Source of the DNA: Enterovibrio sp042096095
GTDB lineage: Bacteria; Pseudomonadota; Gammaproteobacteria; Enterobacterales; Vibrionaceae
DNA: 7,057 nucleotides
Assembly (NCBI GenBank): GCA_042096095.1
Contig: JBELME010000226.1
Coordinates: 1-7,057 of the forward strand
Reading direction: 5' to 3'
Below, piece after piece: positions 1 to 7,046 of this stretch. Every line of letters starts with the position of its first letter. Within the stretch, counting starts at the first letter, position 1. The notes below the pieces were generated by a model. That model searched no databases. It was not told where the DNA came from and saw only the letters and a program-made list of their open reading frames with translations. The translations under genes were made by a program, and so were the position numbers.

Positions 1-1839
1 TATTGGCTGCTTGATATTGGAGAGTGTCGCACTTCGCAGTTGAATTCGGGCCAAAGCTGAACGTGTGACGTTTCCGCCATACTTTTGAGCTTCCTCGCAC
101 ATTGCTTCACTGAGCGACAACATATGGTGTGGGAAGACATTTTTTTCATCGCCTTCCATGGACGAAACGCCAATGCTGATGGTCATCATGCCCGTGTGCG
201 ATTGACCAAAAGGAAGTGCTTTTTTCTTTAGCTGATCATGCAGTTTCTCACACACGATGAGCGCGTTGTCGCAGGTCGTATGTGGCAGAATAATGGCAAA
301 ACTTCCCTGACCACGATAGGCCAACAAATCAGAAGAGCGCTGACAACTTGTCGCGATCATTTTTCCCATTTTGGCAAGTTGCTTCCCAGCATTACTTTCG
401 CCATACACACTCATAAAGTTGTCATAGTCATCGAACGTTAATAAGAGCAAGCTCAAGGCGGTTTGATAGCGTGTAGCGCGCTTCAGTTCTTTGTCGAGCA
501 TGTTAGTGAAGTGCTTGGCATTGCTCAATCCAGTCAGGCTATCGATGATAGTGGCGGCTTCCAGTTTGTGCTCAACGATATCCAATGTTTCTTTATTTAC
601 ATCCAACGCATGGCTCAACTCAGAGTTTTCGTCACTGATAAGGTGAATGGTGTCACTCTGTTGGCGCGTAAGTAGGAAGAACCCCAGCACGGCGGAAATA
701 AGTGCAAGCAAAGCGATAAGTGTGAGCAAAACTTCGGTTTTGTATTCCTGCCATATGGGTGTTTGTTGATTAATGATCCTTGCGTCATTGGGTAAATTTG
801 ATGCTGAAATACCATGTTTTTCTGATACTTCGGCATCGAAAAAGGGTGCATTAGGTGCTGGGCTAAATGGGATGGGTGACACCAGATCTCTCCCATCCAT
901 CACTTGGTCTTCAAGTGCGATAACGGCGATTTGCGCTGCAGCTTTTCCTTGGCTGTACCCCGTCGCGAATTTGCCGCCCACAATGCCATGCCCTAAATGC
1001 GCATACCAGAAGCTATAGACTGGGTGAGAAGACATTGATGAGAGGGTTCGTGCCGTTTCTGCAGGGCTAAGGCTTGTAAGAGTCTCACTATCAAAAAGGG
1101 TATCACTCAAAAGGAAGACCAACGTCTTTGACGGCATCTTGTCTAGCTCAGTCTGAATAGATGCTAACGGTGCATCGGCAAGAGTGTTAATGGTGTATTG
1201 ACTGAGGTTGGGAATGACGTCGACTTTTATCGTGTTTAACAAACGCTGATTGTGGTGGGCGTGCGTCGAACCCACAAATAGGATCGCTTGCGTGTCAGGG
1301 TGTAATGACAGCGCGAACTCTACCGATGCCAAATAATCGGTGTATGACGAAATCCCTGTGATGTAGGGGTTCAGCGTCTGCTCTATGCGCGGAATATCAA
1401 TGGTCGACGTGACAACAATCGTTTGGTTTTGGAAGAGTTCAGGTTGCAGCTTTTCTACAAACTGAATGGCGGGCGCATCCGATGCAATGACAACATCGAT
1501 CAATTTTTCGTTTTGCTTTAACCGCAGGGTTTCAGCAACACGTTGAACCAGAATCTCTTGAGCGTAGCGCTCGGTATCCAGATGAACCGTTGATACGTCA
1601 ATTGGCATGCTGGTGGCCGCCAATGATTCGCGCACTCCCTTTTCAATATCATCACTCCATGCATAGCCTTGATGATAAGAATTGATGTACAGCACATGTT
1701 TCGTGTCTGAAAGTAGTGATGAATTTGCGGATGCATTAAAAGCAGAGAAAGCAACGGCGGTGATGAACAATCCTAGTGCGTGGTTAGCGCGGAAAAAGTA
1801 AGGACGACATTTCAGCCATTTTTTAAACAATGTCTTCAT
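1..1839 (-). CDS. Periplasmic-binding-protein/GGDEF membrane sensor, degenerate active site (3' end outside window)
   Basis: The frame stays open for 613 codons from an ATG at 1839 to the left edge, so the C-terminus is missing. Seen: a basic N-terminus and hydrophobic segment with likely signal-peptidase cleavage after A38 (ASA). A periplasmic region follows, starting with VLYINSYHQGYAWSDDIEKG, typical of the substrate-binding-like domain fused to bacterial sensors. Next come one membrane helix at about residues 370-390, a polar, probably coiled linker to about 430, and a GGDEF-fold domain beginning DSLTGLSN at D433. Key cyclase residues are lost: T468 replaces the first metal Asp, M476 the guanine-contacting Asn, and the signature at 510-514 reads GQGSF. 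R501-S-S-D504, the I-site, sits exactly five residues before it. Inferred role: inner-membrane sensor of a periplasmic ligand that is not an active diguanylate cyclase but may bind c-di-GMP. An EAL or other domain could follow beyond the edge. A weak TAGG lies 6 nt before the ATG. Confidence 0.88.
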   Translation of the reverse strand, partial: MKTLFKKWLKCRPYFFRANHALGLFITAVAFSAFNASANSSLLSDTKHVLYINSYHQGYAWSDDIEKGVRESLAATSMPIDVSTVHLDTERYAQEILVQRVAETLRLKQNEKLIDVVIASDAPAIQFVEKLQPELFQNQTIVVTSTIDIPRIEQTLNPYITGISSYTDYLASVEFALSLHPDTQAILFVGSTHAHHNQRLLNTIKVDVIPNLSQYTINTLADAPLASIQTELDKMPSKTLVFLLSDTLFDSETLTSLSPAETARTLSSMSSHPVYSFWYAHLGHGIVGGKFATGYSQGKAAAQIAVIALEDQVMDGRDLVSPIPFSPAPNAPFFDAEVSEKHGISASNLPNDARIINQQTPIWQEYKTEVLLTLIALLALISAVLGFFLLTRQQSDTIHLISDENSELSHALDVNKETLDIVEHKLEAATIIDSLTGLSNAKHFTNMLDKELKRATRYQTALSLLLLTFDDYDNFMSVYGESNAGKQLAKMGKMIATSCQRSSDLLAYRGQGSFAIILPHTTCDNALIVCEKLHDQLKKKALPFGQSHTGMMTISIGVSSMEGDEKNVFPHHMLSLSEAMCEEAQKYGGNVTRSALARIQLRSATLSNIKQPI

Positions 1840-2077
1840 AAACAACCTAGCTACTTTTTGTCTCTAATTGGAAGAAGGTGATCAGTTATTGAAACAGTCT
1901 ATTGTCTAAGTGTAGTTACAATGTGGCTGTTTAAGTTACGGAAAATGAGGCGATTTCACCGGAATTGTGGCAGGTAGCGAAATTTTAGATATGCATCGAA
2001 ACGAAAAGCTGCTGTGAATTCAAAGTGCTTTGTAATCGCGACGGTGTGTTTATCCCCCATACAAACTCTTCACCTTG

Positions 2078-2107
2078 ATGTTGACCTTGCGTTAAGCTTT
2101 TCAACAT
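2078..2107. promoter_or_regulatory. 7-bp inverted repeat upstream of the DUF3047 gene (possible operator)
   Basis: ATGTTGA at 2078-2084 is mirrored exactly by TCAACAT at 2101-2107, separated by 16 bases, so the arms are centred 23 bp apart. A -35-like TTGACC at 2081-2086 overlaps the left arm, and the right arm falls where the -10 would be, although no good -10 hexamer is visible there. The repeat ends 24 nt before the ATG of the DUF3047 gene. A dimeric regulator could bind here, but a 7-bp pair can arise by chance and I cannot name a regulator. Confidence 0.25.
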
Positions 2108-2131
2108 AGGGATGACGTAAAGGGCATTGTG

Positions 2132-2848
2132 ATGGCGAAACCAGGTATTCAGCATCGAATCCACCTCGGAGGTTTAAAAAGAGGGCCTCTCTTTGGGTTG
2201 ACGTTCGCTATCTTGTTGGTGTCGCCTACGTTGTTTGCCGCGCAATCTTTCTCTATCGATTATTCCACATTCTCAGAGTGGGATCGGAAATCCTTCAAGG
2301 GTCAAACTGTCTACGTGCTGTTTCAGCAAGAGCCGGACAGCGGGGTGCCGTATTACCTGCTGAATGCGAAGAGCGAGAAGTCGGCCTCCGCCGTGATGAT
2401 GGAGCAAGACATTGATATAGGCGCAATGCCTTGGATGTCTTGGCGCTGGAAAGTCGCGCAGTTTCCGCAGGTGGATAACGAGAAATCTAAGCAGGGTGAT
2501 GATTTTGCCATTCGTATTTCTGTTGTAATTCAACCGGGCTTTACAGTCATGAGCAGTCAAACCATCGTCTACGTGTGGTCTCAACAATCGCCTGAAGGGA
2601 CGAGTTGGCCGAACCCTTATTCCCCTGACCAGTTTATGATGCTGGCGGCCACCAGCGGCACAGTGCGTGATACATGGCACTTTGCGCAGCGCAATGTGCA
2701 GGAAGACTTTGCTCGCATCTATGGGGAAACTTATAACACGGTCAATGCTGTGGCGATAATGTCAGACAGTGACAATTCGTTGAGCCAAACTCGCGCAACC
2801 TTGTCACCCATTGTGTTCTCTGCCGAACGCGAAGGAGAGCGCGAGTAA
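2132..2848 (+). CDS. Exported DUF3047-family protein, function unknown
   Basis: This is a 238-residue protein. The ATG at 2132 is preferred over the adjoining in-frame GTG at 2129 because the AAAGGG ribosome site at 2119-2124 then lies 7 nt away. The N-terminus has basic residues up to R17, then a hydrophobic stretch ending LFAAQS, which is a signal peptide with probable cleavage at A36 or A37. The mature part carries the hallmarks I recall for DUF3047: MSWRWKV (102-108), QGDDFAIR (121-128), IVYVWS (145-150), WPNPY (159-163), RNVQEDF (187-193) and AVAIMSDSDNS (206-216). No further membrane helix or lipobox is evident, so it is probably periplasmic. The many Trp and Tyr residues suggest a beta-rich ligand-binding fold, which is inference only. 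No catalytic activity is known to me for the family. It is divergent from the sensor gene on its left, and no clear terminator follows its tandem TAA stops. Confidence 0.85.
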   Translation: MAKPGIQHRIHLGGLKRGPLFGLTFAILLVSPTLFAAQSFSIDYSTFSEWDRKSFKGQTVYVLFQQEPDSGVPYYLLNAKSEKSASAVMMEQDIDIGAMPWMSWRWKVAQFPQVDNEKSKQGDDFAIRISVVIQPGFTVMSSQTIVYVWSQQSPEGTSWPNPYSPDQFMMLAATSGTVRDTWHFAQRNVQEDFARIYGETYNTVNAVAIMSDSDNSLSQTRATLSPIVFSAEREGERE

Positions 2849-3072
2849 TAAGGCATGCCTGTTTAAAAGTGCGAGTTCAGCCTGTTGACCTGTTCGAAAA
2901 GCTGAGCGGATACTTATTTGCTTTCTCGTATCTACACCTGTCTTACCTGATTCACGAGATATTGAGCGAAAAACCCCCGCGATACGCTAAAAATAGGCGC
3001 TTGTGGTTCTGAATTTTCTCACTCATTAGCATGGTGATGAAAAAGATATCGTGAACTCAATCCCGTGTTTGC

Positions 3073-3101
3073 TTGAAGTAAGAGGGGGAACTCTGTACTC
3101 T
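3073..3101 (+). promoter_or_regulatory. Candidate sigma-70 promoter for ybiT
   Basis: TTGAAG at 3073-3078 and TACTCT at 3096-3101 are separated by 17 bases, the ideal spacing. The -35 matches consensus at four of six positions and the -10 at three. Transcription would begin near 3108, giving a leader of about 30 nt to the TTG start at 3138. The location fits the shorter YbiT start, because it lies inside the in-frame upstream extension. The match is modest and unproven. Confidence 0.3.
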
Positions 3102-3125
3102 TTCGGCGATTTTTACTCACTGTTC

Positions 3126-3140
3126 AGGATAATCGCATTG
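3126..3140 (+). promoter_or_regulatory. Ribosome binding site and TTG start of ybiT
   Basis: AGGA at 3126-3129 lies 8 nt before the TTG at 3138-3140. Starting here gives ISTANITQQFG directly after the initiator and a protein of 530 residues, the length I recall for E. coli YbiT, whose N-terminus (MLVSSNVTMQFG) aligns without gaps. The alternative GTG at 3051 would add 29 residues with no family counterpart and has no good ribosome site. Confidence 0.75.
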
Positions 3141-4730
3141 ATTAGTACAGCTAACATTACCCAGCAATTTGGCGCAAAACCTCTTTTCGAAAACATCTCG
3201 GTGAAGTTCGGCGAAGGAAACCGTTATGGCTTGATTGGCGCAAATGGATGCGGCAAGTCGACGTTTATGAAGATCTTGAGCGGTGAGTTAGAGCCTTCAC
3301 AGGGTAACGTTAGTACTGATCCTAACGAACGCGTGGCAAAACTGAACCAGGATCAGTTCGCGTACGAAGAATTCACGGTTATCGACACCGTTATCATGGG
3401 CCACGCAGAACTTTGGGCGGTAAAACAAGAGCGTGACCGTATTTATTCTCTGCCAGAAATGACAGAAGAAGACGGCATGCGTGTTGCTGACCTTGAAGTT
3501 GAATTCGCAGAGATGGACGGTTACACCGCAGAATCTCGCGCGGGTGAATTGCTCTTGTCGGTAGGTATTCCGTTAGAGCAACACTTTGGTTTGATGAGCA
3601 GCGTTGCGCCAGGTTGGAAACTACGTGTGCTATTGGCGCAGGTGCTGTTTGCAGACCCAGACATCATGCTTCTTGACGAACCAACGAACAACTTGGATAT
3701 CGATACTATCCGTTGGTTGGAGCAGACGCTGAACGAGCGTAACTGCACCATGATCATCATCTCGCACGACCGTCACTTCCTAAACTCCGTGTGTACACAC
3801 ATGGCTGACTTGGATTACGGTGAGCTTCGCGTTTACTTCGGTAACTACGATGAATACATGTCTGCAGCGTCTCAAGCACGCGAGCGTCTGCTGTCTGACA
3901 ACGCGAAGAAAAAAGCACAGATTGCTGAACTGCAAACCTTCGTCGCGCGTTTCTCCGCAAACGCCTCTAAAGCGAAGCAAGCGACGTCTCGTGCGAAGCA
4001 AATGGACAAAATCAAACTTGATGAAGTGAAAGCATCGAGCCGTCAAAACCCCTTTATCCGCTTCGAGCAATCAAAAGAACTGTTCCGTAACGCGTTGGAA
4101 GTTGAAAATCTCTCTCAAGGCTTTGATGACATGCTGTTCTCTGGTCTGAACGGTATTTTCGAAGTGGGTGAGCGTGTTGCCATCATCGGTCAGAATGGTG
4201 TGGGTAAAACAACGCTACTTAACACGCTTGCTGGTTGCTTATCGCCGAAATCGGGTGAATTTAAGTGGTCTGAAAACGCAAACATTGGTTATTACGCGCA
4301 AGATCACGCTGAAGATTTCTCGACAGACATGAACCTGTTCGATTGGATGTCTCAGTGGAAAAACGAAGGTGATGACGAGCAAGTGGTGCGTGGTTACCTC
4401 GGTCGTCTCTTGTTCTCACAAGATGACATTAAGAAGTCAGTTAAAGTGATTTCTGGTGGTGAGCAAGGCCGCATGTTGCTTGGTAAGCTAATGATGCACA
4501 AGCCAAACATGTTGCTCATGGATGAACCAACCAACCACATGGACATGGAATCGATTGAATCCTTGAACACCGCGCTTGAGCAGTACAAAGGTACCTTGTT
4601 CTTTGTTTCGCATGACCGTGTGTTTGTTGACTCTATCGCAACACGTATTCTCGAAATCCGTGACGGTAAAATCACCGACTTCAAGGGCACTTACCAAGAG
4701 TTCCTAAGCTCTCGCGGTGTGGTTGAATAA
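3138..4730 (+). CDS. ybiT: ABC-F family ribosome-associated ATPase YbiT
   Basis: This is a soluble twin-ATPase of the ABC-F class, with no membrane domain, close to E. coli YbiT along its whole 530 residues. ABC-F proteins bind the ribosomal E site and help stalled or slow translation complexes; YbiT is one of four such paralogues in E. coli. Domain 1 has Walker A GANGCGKST (34-42), a non-canonical signature region reading VAPGWKLR, and Walker B ending LLDEPTNNLD (D180, E181). The linker between domains, about 240-325, is rich in Lys, Arg and Gln (KQATSRAKQMDKIK), as expected for the P-site tRNA interaction motif. Domain 2 has Walker A GQNGVGKTT (351-359), signature SGGEQ (439-443) and Walker B with D462-E463, followed by the FVSHDR switch. 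The missing canonical signature in domain 1 is shared with E. coli YbiT, so it is a family trait. Arginine is mostly CGT, suggesting good expression. It is monocistronic and ends at the shared terminator. Confidence 0.95.
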   Translation: MISTANITQQFGAKPLFENISVKFGEGNRYGLIGANGCGKSTFMKILSGELEPSQGNVSTDPNERVAKLNQDQFAYEEFTVIDTVIMGHAELWAVKQERDRIYSLPEMTEEDGMRVADLEVEFAEMDGYTAESRAGELLLSVGIPLEQHFGLMSSVAPGWKLRVLLAQVLFADPDIMLLDEPTNNLDIDTIRWLEQTLNERNCTMIIISHDRHFLNSVCTHMADLDYGELRVYFGNYDEYMSAASQARERLLSDNAKKKAQIAELQTFVARFSANASKAKQATSRAKQMDKIKLDEVKASSRQNPFIRFEQSKELFRNALEVENLSQGFDDMLFSGLNGIFEVGERVAIIGQNGVGKTTLLNTLAGCLSPKSGEFKWSENANIGYYAQDHAEDFSTDMNLFDWMSQWKNEGDDEQVVRGYLGRLLFSQDDIKKSVKVISGGEQGRMLLGKLMMHKPNMLLMDEPTNHMDMESIESLNTALEQYKGTLFFVSHDRVFVDSIATRILEIRDGKITDFKGTYQEFLSSRGVVE

Positions 4731-4753
4731 GCCTCGCTTTGATTGCTGAGATA

Positions 4754-4781
4754 AAAAACACCCGCGAAAGCGGGTGTTTTT
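4754..4781. terminator. Bidirectional rho-independent terminator between ybiT and the M3 peptidase
   Basis: A perfect 12-bp stem (AAAAACACCCGC pairing with GCGGGTGTTTTT) closes on a GAAA tetraloop at 4766-4769. The A tract on one side and T tract on the other let it act on both strands. It begins 23 nt after the ybiT stop and lies 22 nt beyond the stop of the convergent peptidase gene, so it should end both transcripts. Confidence 0.93.
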
Positions 4782-4803
4782 GTTTCTGGCGTTGTCTTTC
4801 GCG

Positions 4804-6618
4804 TTAGCGTTTTCGGCTGGCGAGCACTTCCTCGAATGCAGAAATACGTTTCTCCGCAATCGCAATGCTTTCCAGCCAAAATGCGCTGTCTTGTATGTCT
4901 ACGCCCAAATGCTTTTTCGCCACGTCTTCGGCGGTCATTCTTCCCGTGTCTTTCAACAGGGCTTTGTAGTCTTCATAGAATGTACGCCCTTTGGCTTCAC
5001 GACGCGCGTAAACGCCTGTGCTGAAAAGATAGCCAAAAAGGTAGGGGTAGTTATAGAAACTGATTTCAGCGATGCTGAAGTGTAGTTTGATGGCCCAGAA
5101 GAGGTCATTCGGCTCAGACATCGCATCGCCATACCAAGCTTTCCACGTATCCGCCATTAGAGTACGCAGTTGCGAAGGCGTCAATTCCCCCTCTTGGCGT
5201 TTGTCGTAGAATGCTCGCTCGAATTCAAAGCGCACGGGAATATTGAGCAGCAGTGCCACGGCGGTTTGTGCTTCTTCCCAAAGCATCAGCAGTGTGTCTT
5301 GCTCGCTTTTTGCTTCTTCAAGCAAGGCATCTCTCACCACATTCTCGGCAAAGATTGATGCGGTTTCAGCGAGTGTCATCGGGTATTGGGTTTCCACAAA
5401 AGGCATGTCTTTCATGACCCAATTGTGGAAGGCGTGGCCGAGTTCATGTGCCAGCGTGAGCACGTCTGACATGCTGCTGCCCCATGTCATGAACACCAGC
5501 GGCGTGCGGGTTTTCGGTATCTTGGTGCAGTATGCGCCCATGCTTTTGTTGGGCTGTGCGGCAGCATCAATCAAATTCTCGCGCACCATCATGTCCACGA
5601 AATCTGCCATTTCCGGGTTTACCGCCGAAAAAGCGCGTCGAATTATGACGATGGCTTCTTCGAAGCTGTATGTCGCAGAAGGGGAGTTCTCTTCGGCGTT
5701 TTTGAGCGCTGGCATGGCGGCCAATTCATCCCAAGGCGTGAGTGTTGACGTGCCAAAGAGGGTCGCCATGGCGTTTGCTGCGCGCCTACCAAGCGCTTGA
5801 CTTTGTTTCGCTACGCTCATCATGGTATCGAGGGTTTTCTGCTCGATACGGCTGCCTTCAAGGGCTGGGGCAAGAAAATGCAAAGGTTGGGTATGACTGC
5901 GCTTTTCGTATTCGGTGAGACGATTGCCTGCAATGGCGTTCAAGATCGCTGCAAAGGTGATTTCTTGCTGCCCCATCGCTTTACGAATCGCACGCCATGC
6001 TGGTTCTCTGCGTTTGCTGTCGTTGCCATACAGTAGGCTAGCGGCTTGTGATAGCCCCATGACTTCTTTATCGCCATTTGCCAGCACTAAAGTCACTTTC
6101 AGTGTACCAGTGATGTCGTCGTACAAACGTCCCCATGCATTTTTGCCATCGACTTGCATGGCTGACAGCAATTGTTCTTCAGGCACTGAAAGGCGGTATG
6201 TTTGCTGGTGGCGAAGACGGGAGAGACGAAACCCGTGGCGTTGGTAAGTACCTGATTCATCAGAGCCCGCTAGCACGGATTCAAAGAACGTATTATCGCT
6301 GGCGGCGAGCAAGCTTTCGAACGGACTAAAAGCTTGGCTTAACGATGAAAACAAGACATCGCATTTTATGACCAGCGCTTTGGCTTGCTCGTCAGTTGCA
6401 TCCACGCTTGAAAGGCATGACGCGTAGTTCGCCACAGAGAGCAGTAGCGTTGTGATTTGGTCATACAGCGAGAGGGCGTACTGACAGTCTTCAATGGATA
6501 TTGATGGGTGATTTTTTAGCTCATTGAGGAGGTGTTGGCTTTGAGCGAGGTCTGCGGTGATCGCTTGATCTGATAGACCTTGATATACAAATGAGAAGTC
6601 CCAACTTGGCGCAGTCAT
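4804..6618 (-). CDS. M3 family oligoendopeptidase (PepF-like zinc metallopeptidase)
   Basis: This is a 604-residue cytoplasmic protein without a signal peptide or membrane helix, about the usual length for oligoendopeptidase F and its relatives (roughly 600). These enzymes cut short peptides, not folded proteins, and are thought to serve peptide turnover. The zinc site is H391-E392-L-G-H395, in the context DVLTLAHELGHAFHNW; E392 is the general base and E418 in LAETASIFAE is the likely third zinc ligand. The later stretch FYNYPYLFGYLFSTGVY (521-537), with H513 just before it, matches the His/Tyr-rich substrate-binding segment typical of the M3B group. The N-terminal half is helical, as expected for the lid of the enclosed cavity. 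Start choice: AAAGGGAA at 6625-6632 (read on the minus strand) lies about 6 nt before the ATG. The gene is convergent with ybiT and shares its terminator. I recall this clade as a generic pepF/M3 family member; the exact substrate is not known from sequence. Confidence 0.93.
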   Translation of the reverse strand: MTAPSWDFSFVYQGLSDQAITADLAQSQHLLNELKNHPSISIEDCQYALSLYDQITTLLLSVANYASCLSSVDATDEQAKALVIKCDVLFSSLSQAFSPFESLLAASDNTFFESVLAGSDESGTYQRHGFRLSRLRHQQTYRLSVPEEQLLSAMQVDGKNAWGRLYDDITGTLKVTLVLANGDKEVMGLSQAASLLYGNDSKRREPAWRAIRKAMGQQEITFAAILNAIAGNRLTEYEKRSHTQPLHFLAPALEGSRIEQKTLDTMMSVAKQSQALGRRAANAMATLFGTSTLTPWDELAAMPALKNAEENSPSATYSFEEAIVIIRRAFSAVNPEMADFVDMMVRENLIDAAAQPNKSMGAYCTKIPKTRTPLVFMTWGSSMSDVLTLAHELGHAFHNWVMKDMPFVETQYPMTLAETASIFAENVVRDALLEEAKSEQDTLLMLWEEAQTAVALLLNIPVRFEFERAFYDKRQEGELTPSQLRTLMADTWKAWYGDAMSEPNDLFWAIKLHFSIAEISFYNYPYLFGYLFSTGVYARREAKGRTFYEDYKALLKDTGRMTAEDVAKKHLGVDIQDSAFWLESIAIAEKRISAFEEVLASRKR

Positions 6619-6703
6619 TTCCGTTCCCTTTTTCTATCACTCAACAGCCTCTTGATGCGCAAACAATGTCGATGTCAGCATCTAGAGGGTGTTTGAGTTT
6701 TTG

Positions 6704-6720
6704 TGCGTTTGTTTAACGCA
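6704..6720. repeat. Small hairpin in the spacer upstream of the M3 peptidase
   Basis: TGCGTT at 6704-6709 and AACGCA at 6715-6720 form a 6-bp stem with a 5-nt loop. It lies about 90 nt upstream of the peptidase start and about 90 nt beyond the DUF2986 stop. Read on the minus strand there is no run of U after it, so it is a poor terminator candidate; an operator or chance repeat is equally possible. Confidence 0.2.
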
Positions 6721-6776
6721 GTGTAGCGGATTTCAAAGGGGAGGTCGTTACGAATGCGCCGCGTGGCGGTCACTTT

Positions 6777-6788
6777 TAAAACGTTTTA
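6777..6788. repeat. 12-bp perfect palindrome TAAAACGTTTTA
   Basis: This is a perfect two-fold symmetric sequence with a central CG, located 22 nt beyond the DUF2986 stop and about 160 nt upstream of the M3 peptidase start. The AAACGTTT core resembles half-site arrangements used by LacI/PurR-type repressors, but it is AT-rich, has no extended match to a consensus I can name, and sits far from the peptidase start. It could be chance. Confidence 0.2.
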
Positions 6789-6809
6789 TATCAGGGAAGT
6801 AGTGAAAAA

Positions 6810-7046
6810 TTACGCCTTGCTTTCTACTTCTTCAACCGTGGTGTTCGGTTGCGTGTCTTTCTTTTCATCCACGGAAACGGATACTGCGTCAGTGGTTTCC
6901 AGGTTTGTGTTTTGCTCTGCTTCTAACGCCATTTTTTCGCGATCAGCCTTTGAGATGTATTTAGGCTTGTTGCTTGTCTTCAGCTTCGCACTCTTCTTCT
7001 TCGCACGGCTTTTTAGGATCTGATTTACTTTTTTCTTTCTGTTCAT
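6810..7046 (-). CDS. Small charge-polarised DUF2986-family protein
   Basis: This is a 78-residue protein of unknown function. The N-terminus, MNRKKKVNQILKSRAKKK followed by SNKPKYISKADREK, matches what I recall of DUF2986, a short family of gammaproteobacteria such as Vibrio. Residues 1-38 hold 16 Lys/Arg and only 2 acidic residues. Residues 39-78 hold 10 Asp/Glu and 3 Lys, are rich in Thr, Val and Ser, and are probably disordered. There is no signal peptide, membrane segment or Cys. The basic half could contact RNA, ribosomes or nucleoid, but this is inference. No ribosome site is visible in the 11 bases before the ATG. A TGA in another frame overlaps the start (AATGA), so translation may be coupled to a gene lying beyond the right edge. 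The open frame antisense to it at 6754-7023 shows no family features and is taken as a shadow. Confidence 0.8.
   Translation of the reverse strand: MNRKKKVNQILKSRAKKKSAKLKTSNKPKYISKADREKMALEAEQNTNLETTDAVSVSVDEKKDTQPNTTVEEVESKA

Noticed and set aside
615..896. 93-codon minus-strand frame, and the other short frames inside 1-1839
   Set aside because: They overlap the continuous 613-codon sensor frame, which has a signal peptide, membrane helix and recognisable domains. The sensor lacks a stop in the window, which is why only fragments in other frames look complete.
2021..2032. CAAAG-TG-CTTTG repeat in the divergent spacer
   Set aside because: It has five-base arms with a 2-nt gap and no symmetry beyond them, which is expected by chance in AT-rich spacer DNA.
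2273..2680. 135-codon open frame on the minus strand
   Set aside because: It lies antisense within the DUF3047 gene, is Arg/His-rich, and shows no domain or ribosome site; taken as a shadow.
2852..2861. Palindrome AGGCATGCCT just after the DUF3047 stop as a terminator
   Set aside because: It has no loop and is followed by GTTTAAAA without a proper T run, so it cannot form a standard rho-independent terminator.
3051..3137. N-terminal extension of YbiT from a GTG codon
   Set aside because: The added 29 residues have no counterpart in E. coli YbiT, lack a ribosome site and overlap a likely promoter.
3590..3640. Missing LSGGQ signature in the first ATPase domain of YbiT as a sign of inactivation
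   Set aside because: E. coli YbiT has the same VAPGWKLR sequence there, so it is a normal trait of this subfamily.
5243..5800. 185-codon open frame on the plus strand
   Set aside because: It is wholly antisense to the conserved M3 peptidase, including its HELGH region, and its Ser/Ala-rich composition is what reversed codons of that gene produce.
6757..6768. CGCC-GCGT-GGCG hairpin downstream of the DUF2986 gene as a terminator
   Set aside because: The stem is only 4 bp, and the minus-strand reading has no U tract after it.
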